Part shown: positions 33,575 to 41,743 of the stretch, piece after piece
Position numbering within the stretch: the stretch's first letter is position 1
Layout of the letters: every line of letters starts with the position of its first letter
Assembly (NCBI GenBank): GCA_023622465.1
Contig: JAMNZE010000093.1
Location: 1 to 62,469 of the forward strand
Origin: UBA5500 sp023622465
GTDB taxonomy: Bacteria > Bacillota > UBA994 > UBA5500
DNA: 62,469 bases
Reading direction: 5' to 3'
Translations under genes and position numbers: made by a program
Notes under the pieces: model-generated
Told to the model about the DNA's origin: nothing
What the model saw: the letters and a program-made list of their open reading frames with translations, nothing else
The model's database searches: none

Positions 33575-34795
33575 GTGAGCCAAATGCTTTCATTGTGTAT
33601 TGGTCGCCATAACAAAGAAGGACCAACAGCAATTCCGAACTATTGCCAACCGGCAGCAGCCGCTGATGCGCGCCGTTTTCATAGCGGTTTAGCCGGTTAT
33701 CAAGTAACCCCCCTCTACGACTTGCCGGGACTAGCCCGGTTAGCGAAGGTGGGTAAGGTTTTGGTAAAAGACGAAGCGGAGCGGTTTGGGTTAAACGCCT
33801 TTAAGGTTTTAGGGGCCTCCTATGCCATCGCCCGTTTGCTAGCTCGGCGCCTCGGCTTAGATACGTGCGACCTAGATTTTGCTAAACTGACGGCTGCGGT
33901 GCAGGCCCGAGAGAAGCAGTTAACCTTTGTTACAGCCACCGATGGTAACCATGGCCGAGCCGTGGCTTGGGCCGCTCAACAATTGGGACAGCGGGCCGTT
34001 GTTTACTTACCCCAGGGGGCCGCTCCTAGTCGGGTGGCCGCTATAGCCGGCCATGGGGCCGAGGCGGTGGTGTTGGATACCAATTATGATGAGGCCGTGC
34101 GCTTTGCTGCTGAACAGGCGGAGCAAAAGGGCTGGTTGTTGGTGCAAGATACGGCTTGGGAAGGTTATGAAGAGATTCCTAGTTGGATTATGCAGGGATA
34201 CACCACCTTGGCAGCCGAGGTATGGGAACAGATGCGAGCCTTAGGCGTGCAGCCGACCCACGTCTTCTTACAGGCCGGGGTTGGCTCCTTGGCCGCATCA
34301 CAGCTGGCCTACTGGCAATCTCAGAAGGAACTGGCCCAGCCCCCTCAGTTTGTGGTGATGGAACCGGATAATGCGGCTTGTTTTTATTTGTCGGCCCAAA
34401 AGGACGATGGGCAGCCCCATGCGGTGACCGGCGATCTTGAGACGATTATGGCCGGTCTTAGCTGCGGCGAACCTAACCCGCTGGCCTGGCCCATCTTGCG
34501 CGACTACGCCGCCGTTTTTGCCAGTTGCCCCGACTACGTGGCCGCCTACGGCATGCGCATTCTTGGTAACCCCTGGTTAGGTGGCCCGCGTATTACTGCC
34601 GGTGAATCGGGCGCCGTGGGTGCTGGCCTTGTAGCCCTCTTGGCTGAGCCGTCTTATGCCCAGTGGCGCCGGCGGTTACAGCTGGATGAAAATTCGGTGG
34701 TGCTCCTAATCAATACGGAAGGGGCCACCGATCCGGTTAACTATGAAAGGGTGGTCTGGGGCGGCCAATATCCGCTACCATCCCTGGAGGGTTGA
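33575..34795 (+). CDS. dpaL: Diaminopropionate ammonia-lyase (YgeX/DpaL type)
   Basis: PLP enzyme that splits 2,3-diaminopropionate into pyruvate and two ammonia. The 406-aa protein has the Schiff-base lysine in GLNAFKVLGASYA, the substrate loop TATDGNHGRAVAWAA, the glycine-rich FLQAGVGSLAA, and a C-terminal GESGAVGAGL typical of the family. GTG at 33575 follows AAGGAGGG; the open frame upstream to 33362 overlaps the divergent protease gene and is rejected. An M20 hydrolase of the YgeY type, its usual partner, lies near 59.4-60.6 kb. Confidence 0.88.
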   Translation: MSQMLSLCIGRHNKEGPTAIPNYCQPAAAADARRFHSGLAGYQVTPLYDLPGLARLAKVGKVLVKDEAERFGLNAFKVLGASYAIARLLARRLGLDTCDLDFAKLTAAVQAREKQLTFVTATDGNHGRAVAWAAQQLGQRAVVYLPQGAAPSRVAAIAGHGAEAVVLDTNYDEAVRFAAEQAEQKGWLLVQDTAWEGYEEIPSWIMQGYTTLAAEVWEQMRALGVQPTHVFLQAGVGSLAASQLAYWQSQKELAQPPQFVVMEPDNAACFYLSAQKDDGQPHAVTGDLETIMAGLSCGEPNPLAWPILRDYAAVFASCPDYVAAYGMRILGNPWLGGPRITAGESGAVGAGLVALLAEPSYAQWRRRLQLDENSVVLLINTEGATDPVNYERVVWGGQYPLPSLEG

Positions 34796-34832
34796 TAGGA
34801 AGGAACATCAGACCAAATGGTAGGGAAATAGA

Positions 34833-34870
34833 GGCCCGATGGGTGCCAATACCCATCGGGCCCAAATTTA
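34833..34870. terminator. Hairpin between dpaL and the DUF4097-like gene
   Basis: GGCCCGATGGGT / ACCCATCGGGCC, perfect 12-bp arms, 6-nt loop. T-tracts are short on both sides. Confidence 0.75.
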
Positions 34871-34896
34871 TACTAGGCTCCAGGCTAGTGACTATC

Positions 34897-35721
34897 TCAA
34901 TCATCCTGAAGCGTGATGCTGCCGTTAGAGGTAACGATATCCAACTGAAATTCCCCTTCGCCACGCTGAGCTTCTACCCGGTTGCGGCTGAGGCGTCCCC
35001 CTTCAAAAGACCATTCTCCAGCCCCCAAATTGATGCTACCATTGCTGGTTCTAGCATTCAAACTGACACCCAGTTCCTCCGGTAATTTAACTCTCACTGA
35101 ACCATTGGAGGTGCGTAGGTTATAGTGGCCCCCTTTCTCAGGAACGGTGTTGAGCGTGATGCTACCGTTGCTGGTGCTAGCCACCAGGTTTTTTGGCCCC
35201 TGCTCAGAGGTGACGGTGATACGTCCGTTACTGGTAATGAGAGTAATTTCTTCACTCAAGTCGTGCACTTCTAAGCTGCCGTTGGAGGTCTTAGCTTGTA
35301 CTTTTAGAGCAGGGGATAAGGTAATGGTATAGCTGATTGACTCGTGCAAAGGTGTATCTTTGAAAACAGCTCTTATGACCAGACGGTCCTCCGATTGTGC
35401 AATGCGCGTAGTCATTTGCTCCACCTTCTCGGCGGCAGTAGTTTTACTGGCCGCCCGGGCGTGATAGCGGGCCTCGATGGTGATATCGTCCCCCTCGTTA
35501 CCACCAATCAGCGTTATATTGCCATTTTTCGATTCCACCACCAACTCGGTTAGACCAGCGCTCGCGTGGGTTAAGGTTTCCTTACGTTCTGCTTGCTGAC
35601 CACCGCCAAACAGGTTAGGCAGAAGGTTTAGGTGTTCTGACTGCAAAATTGCCTGGCAAGATATCATAACTATCCAAGTAAGTACAATGATTAATAACCC
35701 CTTTGCCCACTTGTTAGCCAT
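34897..35721 (-). CDS. Exported or membrane-anchored DUF4097-like protein with SNG repeats
   Basis: A 274-aa protein with an N-terminal membrane anchor or signal (GLLIIVLTWIVMISCQAIL) and a beta-rich body. The body repeats a strand-turn unit built on (T/K)SNG: KNGNITL, TSNGSLEV, TSNGRITV, TSNGSITL, TSNGSVRV, TSNGSINL, TSNGSITL, about 20-25 residues apart. This is typical of DUF4097 putative adhesins, which form a right-handed beta solenoid. ATG at 35721 is 9 nt after AGGAG; GTG and ATG codons at 35730 and 35727 are closer to it. Cellular role unknown; no lia-like partner is adjacent. Confidence 0.82.
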   Translation of the reverse strand: MANKWAKGLLIIVLTWIVMISCQAILQSEHLNLLPNLFGGGQQAERKETLTHASAGLTELVVESKNGNITLIGGNEGDDITIEARYHARAASKTTAAEKVEQMTTRIAQSEDRLVIRAVFKDTPLHESISYTITLSPALKVQAKTSNGSLEVHDLSEEITLITSNGRITVTSEQGPKNLVASTSNGSITLNTVPEKGGHYNLRTSNGSVRVKLPEELGVSLNARTSNGSINLGAGEWSFEGGRLSRNRVEAQRGEGEFQLDIVTSNGSITLQDD

Positions 35722-35833
35722 CCTCATCACTCCTTATCCATAACCGGCAGCATGGTGCCAGCTGCTGGCAACCATTTGTAACCACCTACAATTACTCTAA
35801 CGCATTCACCAACAAAAAGTTACACCTATTTAG

Positions 35834-35866
35834 AAAAAGCCCACGCGATTAGCGCGTGGGCTTTGT
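35834..35866 (-). terminator. lysS terminator
   Basis: Minus strand AAAGCCCACGCG / CGCGTGGGCTTT followed by TTCTA; the loop is about 5 nt. Confidence 0.88.
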
Positions 35867-35875
35867 GCCAGTTGC

Positions 35876-37336
35876 TTATTCGTGCTGGGGACGCATGAGA
35901 GGGAAGAGGATGCTATCTCGGATATTGGGTAAGTCCAGTAGAACCTGCAGCAAGCGGTCAATTCCCATGCCCCAACCGGAGATGGGGGGCATACCATGCT
36001 CCATAGCCAGCAGGTAGTCATGATCCAGCGGCATGGCTTCTTCGTCCCCTTGGCTACGCAGTCGGGCCTGCTCCTCCAAGCGCTGTCGTTGGTCAATTGG
36101 GTCAACCAATTCCGAATAGGCGTTGATTATTTCCGCCCCATTGACAATCAACTGGAAACGGTCCGCGACCGTGGGGTCTTCGTCATTGCGTCGGGCTAGA
36201 GGCGAAAGTTCAATCGGATGAGCCGTTAGGAAGGTGGGGGCAATAATTTTCGGGCGACTGACCTTCTTATACAGCACATCGATAAGGTTGCCTTTGCCCA
36301 GGGCTTCTAGGTTTTCGTGTTCCAGCTGGATTCCCTTCTCCCTGATGGCGGCCAGTAGTGAAGGACCATCCGGGTAAGCATTGATGTCAATGCCCGCATC
36401 TTTCAGTATGAGCTCGCGGAAGGTTACTACCGGCCACTCTTGTGAAAAGTCGATTAGGTGTTCACCGATTTGAATTTCATAAGTACCAAAAACCTTCTCT
36501 AACAGATAGAGAATCATGGAGCGCATCAGTTTCATATTGTCTTCATAGTTCCAGTAGGCGCTGTACCCCTCCACCATGGTGAAATCTTGCAGGTGAACGG
36601 GGCTTATACCTTCGTTACGGAAGTTGCGGGCGATCTCGTAAACATGGGTAAAGCCGCCAACAACCAGCCGCTTCAGGTAGGTTTCGGGCGCAATACGCAG
36701 ATAAACATCGATGCCCAGGGCGTTGTGATGGGTCTGGAAGGGCCGGGCTAACGCACCGGAGGGCTGATTGGTCAAAATGGGCGTTTCAACTTCAATGAAG
36801 CCTCGCTCATCTAAGAAATTGCGCAGCGCCTTTATCAGCCGCGAACGGATTAAGGCGACGCGGCGGCTTTCCGCGTTGGTTATTAGGTCTAAATAACGCT
36901 GGCGATAGCGCAACTCGATATCGGTGAGCCCGTGCCATTTCTCCGGCAATTCTCGTAAGGCTTTGCCCAGAAATTGATACTCCTCCGTCATAATCGTTTT
37001 TTCGCCGGTTTTCGTAGTAAAGGTGGAGCCGGTAATGCCCACAAAGTCACCAATATCTATGATTTTGTGGAAGGCCTTGTAGGCGTCGCCCAGCAAGTCT
37101 TGCTTGAGAGCGATCTGCACGCGTCCCTCCACGTCCTGGAGATGGGCAAAGGTCAGTTTGCCCAGCTTACGGAGGGCCACAATGCGCCCGGCAACCCTGA
37201 CTTTTTCTGTTCCGTCGGGCAGTTGGGCTGCAGCGGTTAGTGTATGGGTAATCTCAAACCGCTCGGGCCAGGGCTGAATGCCCAGTTCCTTGATGGTTTT
37301 TAGTTTCTGTAAACGATATTCGGGTAGGTTAGACAT
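35876..37336 (-). CDS. lysS: Lysine--tRNA ligase, class II
   Basis: A 486-aa class II LysRS: N-terminal OB-fold anticodon domain (VRVAGRIVALRKLGKLTFAHLQDVEGRVQIAL), motif 1 near RSRLIKALRNFLDERGFIEVETPIL, motif 2 RNFRNEGISPVHLQDFTMVEGY, and motif 3 GWGMGIDRLLQVLLDLPNIRDSILFPLMRP. ATG at 37336 is 8 nt after GAGGAGG; the ATG at 37342 is only 2 nt from it. It is controlled by a T-box leader and a clear promoter, so transcription should respond to uncharged tRNA-Lys. Confidence 0.96.
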   Translation of the reverse strand: MSNLPEYRLQKLKTIKELGIQPWPERFEITHTLTAAAQLPDGTEKVRVAGRIVALRKLGKLTFAHLQDVEGRVQIALKQDLLGDAYKAFHKIIDIGDFVGITGSTFTTKTGEKTIMTEEYQFLGKALRELPEKWHGLTDIELRYRQRYLDLITNAESRRVALIRSRLIKALRNFLDERGFIEVETPILTNQPSGALARPFQTHHNALGIDVYLRIAPETYLKRLVVGGFTHVYEIARNFRNEGISPVHLQDFTMVEGYSAYWNYEDNMKLMRSMILYLLEKVFGTYEIQIGEHLIDFSQEWPVVTFRELILKDAGIDINAYPDGPSLLAAIREKGIQLEHENLEALGKGNLIDVLYKKVSRPKIIAPTFLTAHPIELSPLARRNDEDPTVADRFQLIVNGAEIINAYSELVDPIDQRQRLEEQARLRSQGDEEAMPLDHDYLLAMEHGMPPISGWGMGIDRLLQVLLDLPNIRDSILFPLMRPQHE

Positions 37337-37350
37337 CTGCATTCCTCCTC

Positions 37351-37606
37351 AAAAAATAAAGCCCTTCTTCCCTGAAGGGACGAAAGGCTTCTTTCGCGGT
37401 ACCACCCTGCTTGGCCACCAAAAGGTAACCCGCTCTTATCCCGATAACGGGGGACAACCGTAGGGCTCGGTCCGAGTAATGCTACTCGTTTTTCTCACCC
37501 CAACTCCGCGGCTTTCTTCTAGGCGCCTTCATGCTGCGCTTCCACCAATGCGCAACTCTCTGGGAATCCGGAACAGCCTATACTTCTCCGCATCATCGCT
37601 ACTCGT
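37351..37606 (-). ncRNA. T-box leader of lysS
   Basis: Minus strand carries the invariant T-box AGGGTGGTACCGCG (37395-37408). Stem I elements precede it, such as CCAGAGAG and TTGGTGG in the distal loops. Possible lysine specifier codons AAG/AAA lie in CTAGAAGAAAG (about 37512-37522). A terminator with AAGCC/GGCTT arms and TTTATTTTTT lies at 37351-37390. Uncharged tRNA-Lys should favour the antiterminator. Confidence 0.93.
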
Positions 37607-37610
37607 AAAA

Positions 37611-37639
37611 ATCATACTGGAATGGCTAGGCCGAGTCAA
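37611..37639 (-). promoter_or_regulatory. Promoter of the T-box-lysS transcript
   Basis: Minus strand TTGACT, 17 nt, TATGAT, just upstream of the T-box leader. Confidence 0.78.
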
Positions 37640-37645
37640 GGGCAA

Positions 37646-38794
37646 CTAGGAGCGGCAGATTTGCCGAATTGCCTCACAAACCGTTTCTAAAGATTCCGGT
37701 GGGGTAAAATAGCCGGGACTTAAACGGTAACTGCCGCCGGGAAAGGTGCCGACGGCCCGGTGGGAAAGGGGAGAGCAGTGTAAACCCGGTCGCCCCGCAA
37801 TGCGCCACTTATCATTCATGATTTGGGCTAACTCATCGGCGCTGAGCCCTTCAATATTAAAAGACACCAGGCCGGCCCGTTGTTCCGCACTGGTCGGTCC
37901 ATAGAGGATGACCCGCTCCTCCGCCTGTAAGCAGGCTAGCAGCTGTTCCATATCGGTCTTCTCTTTAGCCATGACTTTATCAAGGCCCGTGTTGTTGATG
38001 AATTTGATGGCTGCGCCTAAGCCGGCAATACCGGCGGCGTTGAGGGTGCCACCTTCCAAGCGATAGGGGAGTTCATCGGGATGCATACGCGCATCCGACT
38101 TGGTGCCCGTACCCCCATCCCGCCAGGGCAGGATACCCACATCCCGCAGAGTAATAACGGCACCGGTGCCGTAGGGCCCTAAGAGCCCTTTGTGCCCGGG
38201 GACCACAAGAATATCAATACCTAATGCCTGCATGTCAATAGGATAATGACCGGCTGTTTGGGCCGCGTCTAAGGCAAAAAGGGCACCATGTTCATGGGCC
38301 ACCTTGGCCAACGCCGCCGCATCTTGCCTATACCCCAAGACGTTGGAGGCGTGGTTGATAATCACCAATTTAGTTTCAGGGCGCATAACGGCGGCCAGCT
38401 CTTCTGCCGATAGGCGCCCCTCCTTATCGGCTTGTAGATAGGTTACATCGACTCCCTGACGCTCTAAGCGGCGTAATGGGCGACTGACCGAGTTGTGTTC
38501 CGTGTTACTGGTGACGGCATGGTCTCCAGGGGCTAATAGCCCCTTGATTACTAGATTTAGTCCATCGGTGCCGTTAAAGGTAAAAGCCACCAACCGAGGG
38601 TCGGGAGCACCGAAAAAGTCGGCTAGAAGCTGGCGGGTTTCTTCTACAATTGTATCAGCCTGCTTAGATAAACAATGGCCGGAGCGGCCCGGATTAGCTC
38701 CTACTTCTCGCATGAATTTATCGGTAGCCCGGTAAACTTCCTCCGGCTTGGGCCAGGAGGTGGCTGCGTTATCAAAATAATGCATGTCCAGCAC
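37646..38794 (-). CDS. Cysteine desulfurase family protein
   Basis: A 382-aa class V PLP enzyme. It opens with YFDNAATSWPKP, has the cofactor residues FALDAAQTAGHYPID and the Schiff-base Lys in VVPGHKGLLGPYGTG, and the conserved cysteine in the loop RPGLHCSPLSH near the C terminus, which would receive the persulfide. This loop places it in the small YrkA/SufS-like family of desulfurases. The GTG start has GAGGGGGA upstream. No iscU/sufU or mnmA gene is adjacent, so the sulfur acceptor is unknown. Confidence 0.88.
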   Translation of the reverse strand: MLDMHYFDNAATSWPKPEEVYRATDKFMREVGANPGRSGHCLSKQADTIVEETRQLLADFFGAPDPRLVAFTFNGTDGLNLVIKGLLAPGDHAVTSNTEHNSVSRPLRRLERQGVDVTYLQADKEGRLSAEELAAVMRPETKLVIINHASNVLGYRQDAAALAKVAHEHGALFALDAAQTAGHYPIDMQALGIDILVVPGHKGLLGPYGTGAVITLRDVGILPWRDGGTGTKSDARMHPDELPYRLEGGTLNAAGIAGLGAAIKFINNTGLDKVMAKEKTDMEQLLACLQAEERVILYGPTSAEQRAGLVSFNIEGLSADELAQIMNDKWRIAGRPGLHCSPLSHRAVGTFPGGSYRLSPGYFTPPESLETVCEAIRQICRS

Positions 38795-38869
38795 TATAAG
38801 TCCCCCTCAAGTTTGTCTCACAGTTTAACTTTCCCTGTGATCATTACGGACATGCAAAGGACTGACCTT

Positions 38870-39616
38870 CTAGTTGAGAAGCATGGCAGCCCCCACCGTG
38901 CCCGGCCCCGTATGTACTCCAATCACAGGGCCTACCGCCATCAACATTTCCGGCTCTTGGTTCAAGACTTGGTACAATTTGTTGGCAAGACGGGCCGCCG
39001 CCGGCTCCGCTGCCCCATGGGCGACTACCAGCCGTTTTATCTTTCTACCCCTAGCTAGGTTTTCGAATTGGTTTACTATCTCTTGTAAAGCTTGTTCCTG
39101 ACGACGAGCTTTACCGGCTGGGATATAGATGCCATCAACTACCCGCACGATGGGTTTTATGTTTAATAACGAACCCATTACGGCCGCCACTTTGCCTATC
39201 CGCCCACCCTTGTGTAAGTATTCTAGAGTATCGAGAGTGAACAAGACCTCCGTATTTTGGCAAACCCGATCTAGCTGAGCCACTATTTCATTAGCCGCAA
39301 GGCCCTGCTCCACCATTTCCCTGGCTTCCAGCACGATCAGCCCTATGCCTAAGCTTACAGATTTGGAGTCCACCACGTGAATTTCACCGGCTACCATTTC
39401 TTTTGCCGTCAAGGCCGCATTTATGGTGCCGGATAAGCCGGAGGAAATATGAATGCTGATAATACTATCATATTCTGCCAGCAACTTCTCATAGACAGCC
39501 TTAAAGGCCAGGCCGAAATTAATGGTCAGAGGAATGATGGTAATGCCCAATTCTTGTGCTCTTTGGGGCGGCAGGTCGGCCGTGCTATCGGTGACAATGG
39601 CTATGCGTTTCGTCAT
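38870..39616 (-). CDS. DegV-family protein lacking the TSQPS segment
   Basis: DegV/FakB proteins bind fatty acids for phosphorylation by FakA and are usually about 280 aa; this one is 248. The start (IAIVTDSTADLPPQRAQELGITIIPLTINFG) and the rest (IISIHISSGLSGTINAA, HVVDSKSVSLG, YLHKGGRIGKVAA, HTGPGTVG) match the family. Between them, where about 33 residues with the T-S-Q-P-S motif are expected, the sequence jumps from NFG (residue 35) directly to LAFKAVYEKLLAEYDS. The frame is kept. Fatty-acid headgroup binding may be lost. No fakA gene is in the window. Confidence 0.85.
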   Translation of the reverse strand: MTKRIAIVTDSTADLPPQRAQELGITIIPLTINFGLAFKAVYEKLLAEYDSIISIHISSGLSGTINAALTAKEMVAGEIHVVDSKSVSLGIGLIVLEAREMVEQGLAANEIVAQLDRVCQNTEVLFTLDTLEYLHKGGRIGKVAAVMGSLLNIKPIVRVVDGIYIPAGKARRQEQALQEIVNQFENLARGRKIKRLVVAHGAAEPAAARLANKLYQVLNQEPEMLMAVGPVIGVHTGPGTVGAAMLLN

Positions 39617-39728
39617 GATTAAAAAACCTCCCTCATAGTCGGATGGGCCAGCGATTGCTGGCCCTTTACTAATTAGACTGAGGTCGGTTTAGAAAGTGTT
39701 GCCCTAAGACATTATTTTAATAAAAAAG

Positions 39729-39755
39729 AAGGGGCTGCTTTACTACAGCCCTTTC
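39729..39755 (-). terminator. Terminator of the KBL-type gene
   Basis: Minus strand AAGGGCTG / CAGCCCCTT with one bulged base, followed by TCTTTTTTA. Confidence 0.8.
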
Positions 39756-39763
39756 TAGCTAGC

Positions 39764-40978
39764 TTATATCACATCGAATTCGCGTCCCACGTGCTCTAGT
39801 ATTTCTAAGGCCTTATCTAGATGTTCACGGGTATGGGCCGACATCAGGCTTACACGTAGCCTCGATAACCGTTTAGGAACAGCCGGATATTGGACCGGAT
39901 TGATATAGAGACCTAGCTCATGGCAGCGTCGGCACATATCACGCACCGCTGTTTCTGCGTTACCGATGTTGTAACCGAGACTAAGTATGTTTTTACGGAA
40001 ATAATTAATGTTATCCCAAAGTTGGGCCCTCAGCTCCGGTTCGGTCTCGATCACATCTAGGGCGGCAATCAGCGAACCGGTGGCTTGCGGAGTAGGGGCC
40101 GTTGAGAACATATAAGATCGAGAATAAAAATGCAGCAGTTGGATTAACTCTTTGTTGGCTGCAATGAAACCTCCTACTACCCCTAACCCTTTACTAAAGG
40201 TACCGGCCACAATATCAACCTTGCCTTCCAGCCCGAAATGCTCGGGAGTTCCACGGCCATTGGCGCCAATTACACCGGTAGCGTGAGCCTCGTCTACCAT
40301 CACATAGGCACCGTAAGCATGGGCCAATTCGACGATCTCATCCAGTTTGGCGATATCGCCATCCATAGAATAGACGCCATCTACCACTACCAACTTGGTG
40401 CGATATTTGTCTTTAGCTTTTTGTAAGGCTCGCTCCAGAGACTGCATGTCATTGTGGCGGAAATAGCGAACGTTGGTGTTTTTGCAGCCATCGATGATGC
40501 TGGCATGTACTAGCAGATCGAGAATAGCAATGTCCTTATCGGTAAGCATGGCTAACAAGGTGCCGCAGTTAGAACCAAAGCCGCTAGTGTAGAGGATCGC
40601 ATCTTCGCAACCCTTAAACTTGGCCACCTTTTGCTCCAGTTCTACGTGAATGTCTAGAGTGCCGCCCAGTAGGGGTACGCTCCCGGCCCCCGAGCCGTAC
40701 TTTTCCAAAGCGGCCCGGCCGGCGGCTATAGTGCGTGGGTGCTTAGTCAGGTTTAGGTAATCATTTGATGCCATATAGATCATTTCATTGACTTTACCGG
40801 TTAAAGGGTCCACGACCTGCATGGTGGGTCCTGAACCATCAAGTGATATCCTTCTGTAGTGGGCATGGCCCCGCCGCCGGCTATCCTCCGCATATTGGGA
40901 GAATAGGCGGGCCCTGCCCATAATATCCTCATCCGGTATATCAACGAAATCAGCCAAGGTGTACTTCGTAGAATCCAT
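39764..40978 (-). CDS. Alpha-oxoamine synthase family enzyme, KBL/BioF-like
   Basis: A 404-aa PLP enzyme. Motifs are MASNDYLNLTKHP, GSGAGSVPLLGGTLDIHVELE, VDEAHATGVIGANGRG, and the Schiff-base Lys in GTFSKGLGVVGGF. The C terminus (INPVQYPAVPKRLSRLRVSLMSAHTREHLDKAL) is typical of glycine C-acetyltransferase (KBL)-like members. Near residue 340 it reads NAETAV directly followed by RDMCRRCHELG, so the about 10-12-residue strand with a PVIIGD-like motif seems missing, in frame. It could make or cleave 2-amino-3-ketobutyrate, fitting the threonine dehydrogenase at 31.5 kb, if still active. ATG at 40978 follows AGGGGG. Confidence 0.82.
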   Translation of the reverse strand: MDSTKYTLADFVDIPDEDIMGRARLFSQYAEDSRRRGHAHYRRISLDGSGPTMQVVDPLTGKVNEMIYMASNDYLNLTKHPRTIAAGRAALEKYGSGAGSVPLLGGTLDIHVELEQKVAKFKGCEDAILYTSGFGSNCGTLLAMLTDKDIAILDLLVHASIIDGCKNTNVRYFRHNDMQSLERALQKAKDKYRTKLVVVDGVYSMDGDIAKLDEIVELAHAYGAYVMVDEAHATGVIGANGRGTPEHFGLEGKVDIVAGTFSKGLGVVGGFIAANKELIQLLHFYSRSYMFSTAPTPQATGSLIAALDVIETEPELRAQLWDNINYFRKNILSLGYNIGNAETAVRDMCRRCHELGLYINPVQYPAVPKRLSRLRVSLMSAHTREHLDKALEILEHVGREFDVI

Positions 40979-41028
40979 TAACTCATCCCCCTGCGAAAGG
41001 TTTGTTTGCAAGTTAACTTTATACCAAC

Positions 41029-41057
41029 ATTGTAAGGCTTAGAACTATCTTGTGCAA
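41029..41057 (-). promoter_or_regulatory. Promoter of the KBL-type gene
   Basis: Minus strand TTGCAC, 17 nt, TACAAT. Confidence 0.65.
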
Positions 41058-41151
41058 GCAAATGTGCAACATCTTCGTAGATATTCGCCGGTGGGAGCAT
41101 CAATGGGGATGGTCCCGCTCATACTAAAGATGGAAAACTACTAGGATCGGA

Positions 41152-41658
41152 GTGAGGCCCTTGTCAGCCACCATGAGCCTGTTCTGGATAATCTATTTTC
41201 TCCTAGCAGCAATCGTCATGCTCAGTCTGGTACCCCAGCGGAACATAGTCCGCCTTCTCCCGTTCGGAATAGTGGGAGGGGCTGCGGTAGCAGCCATAAT
41301 CCAAATCATTGCCGTTTGGTATTTGCGCCTTTGGCGCTTTAATTTCACCGACTTGGCAGCTTACCGCGGCATACCAATCTTTTTAGTCCTCTCCTGGTTA
41401 CCATTAATGATTATTTTTGCCAATTGGCTCCTTACTTTACCCGCGGGCACAGGCCGATTTTTTTACATCACCGGCTTTGCCTTGGCCTCCGTTGGTATCG
41501 AATATATTTTGCTCCGCACTCGCTTCATGGTGCATATGAATTGGAGTATAGTGCGTACCTCTTTGCTGGCCTTGGCACTACACTTTTTGCTGGCTTGGTA
41601 CTTGTTGGCCGTACGACCAGGGGTAGAAGAAACAAAAATACACCTATTAAAAAGGTAG
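41152..41658 (+). CDS. Hypothetical membrane protein, CBO0543-like
   Basis: A 168-aa protein with about five predicted membrane helices (LFWIIYFLLAAIVMLSLV; LLPFGIVGGAAVAAIIQIIAVWYL; IPIFLVLSWLPLMIIFANWLL; FFYITGFALASVGIEYILL; TSLLALALHFLLAWYLL) and a short polar tail. Size and layout resemble the uncharacterised CBO0543-type membrane proteins of spore-formers; this is a weak match by eye. The start is uncertain among GTG 41152, TTG 41161 and ATG 41173, as GGAGTGAGG overlaps them. It is a single gene between a divergent KBL-type gene and a hairpin. Confidence 0.7.
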   Translation: MRPLSATMSLFWIIYFLLAAIVMLSLVPQRNIVRLLPFGIVGGAAVAAIIQIIAVWYLRLWRFNFTDLAAYRGIPIFLVLSWLPLMIIFANWLLTLPAGTGRFFYITGFALASVGIEYILLRTRFMVHMNWSIVRTSLLALALHFLLAWYLLAVRPGVEETKIHLLKR

Positions 41659-41697
41659 GAGCTCTATCGGATTCTCAGATACTCCTTAAAATACCAC

Positions 41698-41733
41698 GGG
41701 GCTGCCGCAAAATAATTGCGACAGCCCCTTTGC
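41698..41733. terminator. GGGGCTG-type hairpin between convergent genes
   Basis: GGGGCTGCCGCAA / TTGCGACAGCCCC, 5-nt loop, followed by TTT. Confidence 0.82.
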
Positions 41734-41743
41734 AGTGGGAAAA

